Positions 60,044 through 64,000 of a DNA stretch of 64,000 bases are shown in pieces. Within the stretch, counting starts at the first letter, position 1. Each line of letters begins with the position of its first letter. The stretch is from assembly GCA_033283325.1 (NCBI GenBank), contig JAWMQO010000001.1, positions 682,001 through 746,000 on the forward strand. Direction: 5' to 3'. Made by a program: the position numbers and the translations under genes. The notes beneath the pieces are model-generated. The model had not been told where the DNA came from, searched no databases, and saw nothing but the letters and a program-made list of their open reading frames with translations. The stretch comes from Mangrovimicrobium sp033283325. GTDB lineage: Bacteria; Pseudomonadota; Gammaproteobacteria; Pseudomonadales; Halieaceae.

Positions 60044-60430
60044 ATGTATACGATCCTGGAAACCAGCAAGTCATTTGAGCAGGCTTCTCGTGATCTCGAT
60101 GCAGCCGTCAAGAACAACGGATTCGGCGTACTGCACATTCACGATCTCGGCCAGACGCTCAGGAGCAAGGGTATCGACTACGCGGGAGAATGCCGGGTAT
60201 TTGAAGTCTGCAATCCCCTGCAGGCTTCGAAAGTCCTGGCTATCGATGTCCGCCTGAACATGGCCTTGCCCTGCAGGATCTCCGTTTACACCGAGCAGGG
60301 ACAGGTAAAGCTCGGCTATATCAAACCTGCGGATATGCTGAGTGGCTTGTCCAGCGATTCGGCACTGGCTGGAATTGCGAGTGAAGTCGAATCTTCAATG
60401 GTCAGTATCCTGAACGAAGCGGTATCGTAG
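60044..60430 (+). CDS. DUF302 domain protein
   Basis: 128 aa. The pattern SFEQASRDLDAAVKNNGFGVLHIHDLGQTLRSKG, then FEVCNPLQASKVL and a late LGYIKPADML is the DUF302 domain. Family members are about this size and often sit beside redox or membrane genes; their function is not known. A GGGGGTAAGTA leader precedes the ATG. It is between AlkB and a small membrane protein on the same strand. Confidence 0.87.
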   Translation: MYTILETSKSFEQASRDLDAAVKNNGFGVLHIHDLGQTLRSKGIDYAGECRVFEVCNPLQASKVLAIDVRLNMALPCRISVYTEQGQVKLGYIKPADMLSGLSSDSALAGIASEVESSMVSILNEAVS

Positions 60431-60520
60431 GGACCCTCTGCCCGCCTCAAGCAGTCACATTACATCCGGGCGTCAAATGCGCGGCTTTTGGGCCGCATTA
60501 TTGGTATTACGAATCAGCTA

Positions 60521-61108
60521 ATGGATTTATTTCTCCAGGTATGGGGAGGACTCTGCTACCTCTCGAACAAGATTCTCTTTGCCGTTTCCGTCGATCAGCA
60601 GGAGGCCCTCAGGCGCCAGCTGAAAATCGCCGGCTGGATCATCTACATCATCGGCGTGCCCGCCTGGGTCATTATCCTGATTGGGAAACATGACTGGATC
60701 GCAGCCTCGATCGAGGCCGGCGGCGTGCCCGCGATGCTCCTTGGCCTATACAACACCATTCACAATCACCAGCGGATCAATCGTTTGTTCAATCGCCTCG
60801 TCGCCCTGTGCACCTATTCCTCCCTTGGGGTTGGGGTATTGGTGAGTCTCTATCATCACGGCGGGCTGAGCTCCTTTTCACAGGTCCTGGAAATCGGGGT
60901 GATGTTCGGTTTTCTCCTCGGCAGCTATTTCCTGGCGAAGAACAATACGCACGGGTGGCTGTTCTTCATGCTCATGAACGTGAGTATGGCATCGCTGATG
61001 TTTATCCAGGACAAGCAAATCCTCATGGTCCAGCAATTGCTCTCCCTTGGTTTCGTTATCTACGGTTACTGGAAATCCGTAGGCCCCTTGCGTGGCCAGA
61101 GTGCATAG
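60521..61108 (+). CDS. Multi-helix membrane protein of unknown function
   Basis: 195 aa from the ATG at 60521; an upstream TTG frame adds 11 residues with no support. There are about five to six hydrophobic helices, including AGWIIYIIGVPAWVIILIG, RLVALCTYSSLGVGVLVSL, VLEIGVMFGFLLGSYFLA and WLFFMLMNVSMASLMFI. Short His/Asn-rich loops (NTIHNHQRIN) are notable. The spacing of helices resembles PnuC-like transporters in outline, but no motif confirms it. A possible weak terminator lies 62 bases after the stop. Confidence 0.7.
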   Translation: MDLFLQVWGGLCYLSNKILFAVSVDQQEALRRQLKIAGWIIYIIGVPAWVIILIGKHDWIAASIEAGGVPAMLLGLYNTIHNHQRINRLFNRLVALCTYSSLGVGVLVSLYHHGGLSSFSQVLEIGVMFGFLLGSYFLAKNNTHGWLFFMLMNVSMASLMFIQDKQILMVQQLLSLGFVIYGYWKSVGPLRGQSA

Positions 61109-61170
61109 CAATACCGGCTTTTCGTCCGCATGGACGATGCAGGAATTCAGCCCATCCAATATAAGAAAAT

Positions 61171-61275
61171 AAGGGGTCAGAGCCCTTTTTGAACGGATTG
61201 GATGTATTGCGCCTGGCCAGACGAACGCTGGCCGCCGATGCAGGAACTGTCTTGTACCGAAGGGACTCAGCCCTT
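61171..61275 (+). repeat. Pair of related short stem-loops
   Basis: AAGGG-GTCAGAG-CCCTT (61171-61187, then TTT) and AAGGG-ACTCAG-CCCTT (61260-61275) share the same 5-base stem and a TCAG in the loop. The first could end transcription of the membrane-protein gene. I remember GGGGTCAGAGCCC-type hairpins near transposase remnants in marine Gammaproteobacteria; this is not checked. Between them GGCCAG/CTGGCC forms another small stem. Confidence 0.45.
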
Positions 61276-61307
61276 TCAAAATAATTAGTTTTATATCCAG
61301 GGAAGCT

Positions 61308-62747
61308 ATGAACAGGGACCGTAAAATAATATTTCTCACCGGTGGCACCGGTAACATGGGCAGCGAGGCTATCCGCCATATCCTGCAACTTCCCGATCCA
61401 CTCGAGCTGAGGGTGTTGGTGCGTCCGCAGGAAGCCCGGCTAGCCAGCGTGAAGAAACTGCTGTCCGAGTCGAATGTGACAATCGTGTGGGGCGACCTGA
61501 CAGATCCCGCCTCCCTGGAGGAGGGGATCAGGAATGCGGACGTCGTATTGCATGTGGGCGGCCTGGTGTCACCGATGGCCGACTATCTCGAACCTGCTGC
61601 GGTCGAAGCGGTAAACGTGAACGGCGCCGCCAATATCATCGCGGCGATCAAGCATGTGGCAGACCCCGAGCGGACCCGGCTGGCCTACATCGGCACGGTG
61701 GCCCAGACCGGGAGCCGTAATTCACCGGTGCACTGGGGTCGAACCGGTGACCCGATCAAGATCAGTGCCTACGATCACTACGCCATTTCCAAGACCAAGG
61801 CCGAGGTGCTGGTTGCAGAATCCGGGCTCCGTTACTGGGTATCCCTGCGCCAGTCGGGGATGCTGCACAACAATATGTCGAAGGACCTCGACCCCATCAT
61901 GTTCCACAACGTCCTCAATGGCGTATTCGAGTGGTCCACAGCCAATGATTCCGGACGCCTGATGGCCGGAGTTTGCAGTGACGATGTGCCGGAAGTCTTC
62001 TGGCGGCGCTTTTATAACATCGGCGGTGGTGTGCAGTCCCGGATCACCAACAAGAAATTCTTTGAGCTCACCATGAGTACGATGGGAGTAAAGGATTTTC
62101 GCACGATTTTTCGCCCCCACTGGTTTGCCACGCAGAACTTCCATGGCCAGTGGTACAGCGACTCCGATGAACTCGAGGCACTGGTTCCCTACCGCGAGCA
62201 GAGCGTAGATGCTTTTTTCGTCGAGCGTTCCCGGCAGACGCCGCGCTACCTTAAATGGGCTGGCCGACTCGCTCCCGGGGCGATTCACAAACGCCTGGGA
62301 AAACTCGCAGAGGGCCCCCACGGCACGCTCCACTGGTTTGCGCACAATGATGAAGACCGAATCAGTGCGCACTTCGGGTCTCGCGAGGCGTGGGAGAGCA
62401 TTCCCCGTGACTGGGACAGCTACACTTTTATCAGTCCCTCCATGGAGCCTACCGAACTCCAGCATGGCTACAACGAAAATAAGGCGTTGGAAGATATCAC
62501 TGAGGAGGACCTGGCTGATGCCGCTGAATTTCGTGGCGGTCACTCTCCCAAAGGCTGTATCGACAGCCCGTATGCTCCCGTTGCCTGGCGCTGCGCGGAA
62601 GGGCACGAATTCCTGCTCTCGACCAATGCAGTGGTGAAGGGAGGGCACTGGTGTCCGGTGTGTAGCTACGATTACAAGAGCTATGCGCGGCAGGCTGCGG
62701 TGAATCCGTTTTTCGCGCAGGTGTGGACGGAGGAGGCTTCCGTTTAG
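61308..62747 (+). CDS. Extended SDR (epimerase-like) fused to a C-terminal zinc-ribbon-like domain
   Basis: 479 aa. The N-terminal extended SDR has TGGTGNMGSEA (about 9-19), HVGG in place of the HxAA motif, and Tyr-x3-Lys in HYAISKTKAE. It is followed by a 150-residue linker region with KWAGRLAPGAIHKRL. The C-terminus (about 425-465) carries RCAEGHEFLLSTN...GGHWCPVC, a Cys/His pattern like the short treble-clef zinc domains that otherwise occur in nuclease-like proteins. The two halves on one chain are unusual. It would act on an NAD(P)-dependent substrate; which one is unknown. Confidence 0.82.
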   Translation: MNRDRKIIFLTGGTGNMGSEAIRHILQLPDPLELRVLVRPQEARLASVKKLLSESNVTIVWGDLTDPASLEEGIRNADVVLHVGGLVSPMADYLEPAAVEAVNVNGAANIIAAIKHVADPERTRLAYIGTVAQTGSRNSPVHWGRTGDPIKISAYDHYAISKTKAEVLVAESGLRYWVSLRQSGMLHNNMSKDLDPIMFHNVLNGVFEWSTANDSGRLMAGVCSDDVPEVFWRRFYNIGGGVQSRITNKKFFELTMSTMGVKDFRTIFRPHWFATQNFHGQWYSDSDELEALVPYREQSVDAFFVERSRQTPRYLKWAGRLAPGAIHKRLGKLAEGPHGTLHWFAHNDEDRISAHFGSREAWESIPRDWDSYTFISPSMEPTELQHGYNENKALEDITEEDLADAAEFRGGHSPKGCIDSPYAPVAWRCAEGHEFLLSTNAVVKGGHWCPVCSYDYKSYARQAAVNPFFAQVWTEEASV

Positions 62748-62820
62748 CGGAGGGGTGGAGCGCCTCCTCGTCGAGTGATGCCAGCCTGCGCTTGATCCAC
62801 CCGGTTCACCGGCGGGGAAA

Positions 62821-63144
62821 TCAGTTCCCGTTTCTACCTGGGCTCGGAGCCAGTAGGCCTGCCAGGGCACCTACCGCGGCGGAACCTATGGCCATAAATA
62901 TTTCAGGCATCTCCAGGTCTACATTCGGGGCCGTGCTCTTTAGCGTGATATAGAAAGTAAAGGACAAGCAAGCGAGTATCGCGAGCCCTAATGCGCCGAC
63001 GACCATGCGATAGATCCATTTGTCGGTATCGAGTGGTTTTCCCGCTTCCTCAACCTCCAAAAGCATTTTTTGCTTCGTCGGTTCATCCAATGCGGGGGTT
63101 TGGGTAATCATCGATTCAAGATTGTTCAACGCCTTCATCTGCAT
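62821..63144 (-). CDS. Small two-helix membrane protein
   Basis: 107 aa. An acidic N-terminal helix (NLESMITQTPALDEPTKQKMLLEVEEAG) is followed by two hydrophobic helices: MVVGALGLAILACLSFTFYI and FMAIGSAAVGALAGLLAPS. The start MQMKALNN follows AAGGAGCAGACAG. No family name can be given. It is convergent with the SDR-zinc gene (gap 73 bases). Cytoplasmic helix plus two membrane helices suggests a small membrane-associated partner protein. Confidence 0.75.
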   Translation of the reverse strand: MQMKALNNLESMITQTPALDEPTKQKMLLEVEEAGKPLDTDKWIYRMVVGALGLAILACLSFTFYITLKSTAPNVDLEMPEIFMAIGSAAVGALAGLLAPSPGRNGN

Positions 63145-63332
63145 CTGTCTGCTCCTTGACTATGATCTAAGGCTTGACTTCGGGGGAACAGTCAGCCGTC
63201 TCCAGAGGGCTGGATTATCCCTGCTCCCGACACCACCATAAGCGCTAATGTACGCATTTTTCACTTACATGTGCTTACAAGCGTAAGGGCCTGGTTCCCG
63301 TCGAACCGGCCAGGCTGGATGCCATCTTCTGG

Positions 63333-63728
63333 CTAGAACCAGTAGTCCCGCACGCACTTGCCATCGCGGGGCAGCTCTTCGAAGGACACCAGGCCATCGA
63401 AGTGATCAATCGGGATATCGGCTACCGCATCGGGCTCGGCGAGCCTGAGGTTGACCGCGATCCGCCGGCGGCCTTGCGCGTCGGCCTCGAGGGAGCGCCA
63501 GTAGCACACGCAGCCGCAGCTTGGGCAGAAGTGGAACCCCAGGCTGCGGTCACCATGGCTGTAGACCTGCGTGGCGCCGGTCACCTGAATGCCTTCGCCC
63601 TCATAGCCGTAGGCCCACAGGACGCCGTAGCGCCGGCAGACCGTACAGTTACAGGCAGTTGCGCCCTCTGGCCTGCCTTCGAAGCGCCAGGTCACATTGC
63701 CGCAATGGCAGGAACCGTCCAGAGTCAT
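63333..63728 (-). CDS. GFA-family (glutathione-dependent formaldehyde-activating type) zinc protein
   Basis: 131 aa from the ATG at 63728, which has GGAGG 7 bases upstream. The zinc-binding Cys pattern is complete: SCHCGNVTW, CNCTVCRRYG and HFCPSCGCV. The second half is the beta-rich end (INHFDGL-type, PIDHFDGLVSFEELP). Members of the family include Gfa and CENP-V-like proteins; a glutathione-adduct role is often assumed, but most members are uncharacterised. It is divergent from the HdeD-like gene by about 100 bases. Confidence 0.87.
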   Translation of the reverse strand: MTLDGSCHCGNVTWRFEGRPEGATACNCTVCRRYGVLWAYGYEGEGIQVTGATQVYSHGDRSLGFHFCPSCGCVCYWRSLEADAQGRRRIAVNLRLAEPDAVADIPIDHFDGLVSFEELPRDGKCVRDYWF

Positions 63729-63824
63729 GGTCGAGCCTCCAAGTGTTTGCCCGGCGCGGCTTTCCACCAGCGCGCCACTGGCCTATAACTATATCCAACT
63801 TCCACAACAATAGCGGACGGAGCC

Positions 63825-64000
63825 ATGGATAACGATAACAGGGGTCAGCGACTTGAGGCGGCAGCAGCAGAGGTGAAGGCCGGGTTAGCAGGCAGGCTGG
63901 GTGACATCTGGTGGTTCCTCCTGATAAGAGGCATCCTGGCGCTGCTCCTGGGAGTTTTCGCGATCTTCTGGCCGGGGGAGAACATGCGCCTGCTTATCAT
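63825..64000 (+). CDS. HdeD/DUF308-like membrane protein (5' part)
   Basis: The ATG at 63825 opens a frame that runs off the right edge. Visible residues are MDNDNRGQRLEAAAAEVKAG, then a first membrane helix with FLLIRGILALLLGVFAIFWPG and MRLLI. The block RGILALLLGVFAIFWPG is typical of HdeD/DUF308 proteins, which have six helices in total. HdeD is tied to acid resistance in E. coli, but most relatives have no known role. The gene is incomplete in this window. Confidence 0.75.
   Translation, partial: MDNDNRGQRLEAAAAEVKAGLAGRLGDIWWFLLIRGILALLLGVFAIFWPGENMRLLI

Overview
The window looks like a chromosome segment of a GC-rich marine-type gammaproteobacterium. Halieaceae, Spongiibacteraceae and related Cellvibrionales are the best guess, which is an inference from gene content and style and was not computed. 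It has dense lipid and CoA chemistry, a TonB-dependent receptor, a GTAG-type REP doublet, and YaiI-, YeeN- and DUF2164-type genes. I see no rRNA, tRNA, CRISPR array, prophage or intact insertion sequence. It encodes six acyl-CoA dehydrogenases, nine short-chain dehydrogenases (SDRs, one extended and fused), three crotonases, two thiolases, two old-yellow-enzyme proteins, a Rieske oxygenase and a P450.

Region 1 (1-9 kb, + strand) is one tight operon: two pairs of acyl-CoA dehydrogenases, two thiolases and two SDRs. From memory of family sequences, members resemble FadE31, FadE30, FadA6, IpdF and the Rv3548c-type SDR of the actinobacterial KstR2 regulon, which degrades steroid rings C and D. 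A second operon (40.05 to 36.3 kb, - strand) adds an Rv3549c-type SDR, IpdC-like, EchA20-like and a KshA-like Rieske oxygenase. Together they cover much of the known C/D-ring route. FadD3 and IpdAB are not in the window, and part of the first operon lies left of base 1. A divergent + unit (40.3-43.2 kb: MaoC hydratase, SDR, P450) may act on the same kind of substrate.

Region 2 (9-20.4 kb) is mixed: crotonases, a large acyl-CoA dehydrogenase, a secreted vanadium-haloperoxidase-like protein with an altered active-site motif, an old-yellow-enzyme/SDR pair, an M1 aminopeptidase and an exported alpha/beta hydrolase. A REP doublet sits between converging genes at 9.1 kb.

Region 3 (20.5-30.6 kb) is a divergent catabolic module. 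Leftward are biotin carboxylase, separate biotin carrier, carboxyltransferase, acyl-CoA dehydrogenase and SDR. Rightward are MaoC hydratase, CitE-like lyase, acetoacetate-CoA ligase and a TetR regulator. Two near-identical palindromes lie in the shared promoter region. The logic is that of leucine/isovalerate breakdown, but with non-standard hydratase and lyase families and a split carboxylase.

Region 4 (30.6-36.3 kb) holds an SDR, a two-domain old-yellow-enzyme flavoprotein and a GH3 glycosidase. Region 5 (43.2-52.5 kb) holds small housekeeping genes: YaiI, rhodanese, DUF2164, GNAT, YchJ-like, YebC/YeeN, a cold-shock protein with a clear terminator, a TerB-like protein, an SDR and a FAD amine/amino-acid oxidase.

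Region 6 (52.6-59.1 kb) is LysR, D-serine dehydratase, TonB receptor and a secreted S12 serine hydrolase with a membrane tail. I infer a locus for scavenging D-amino-acid-containing material. Region 7 (59.3-64 kb) has AlkB-type repair, DUF302, small membrane proteins, an SDR/zinc-ribbon fusion, a GFA-type protein and the start of an HdeD-like gene. The right third is visibly less GC-rich than the catabolic clusters.
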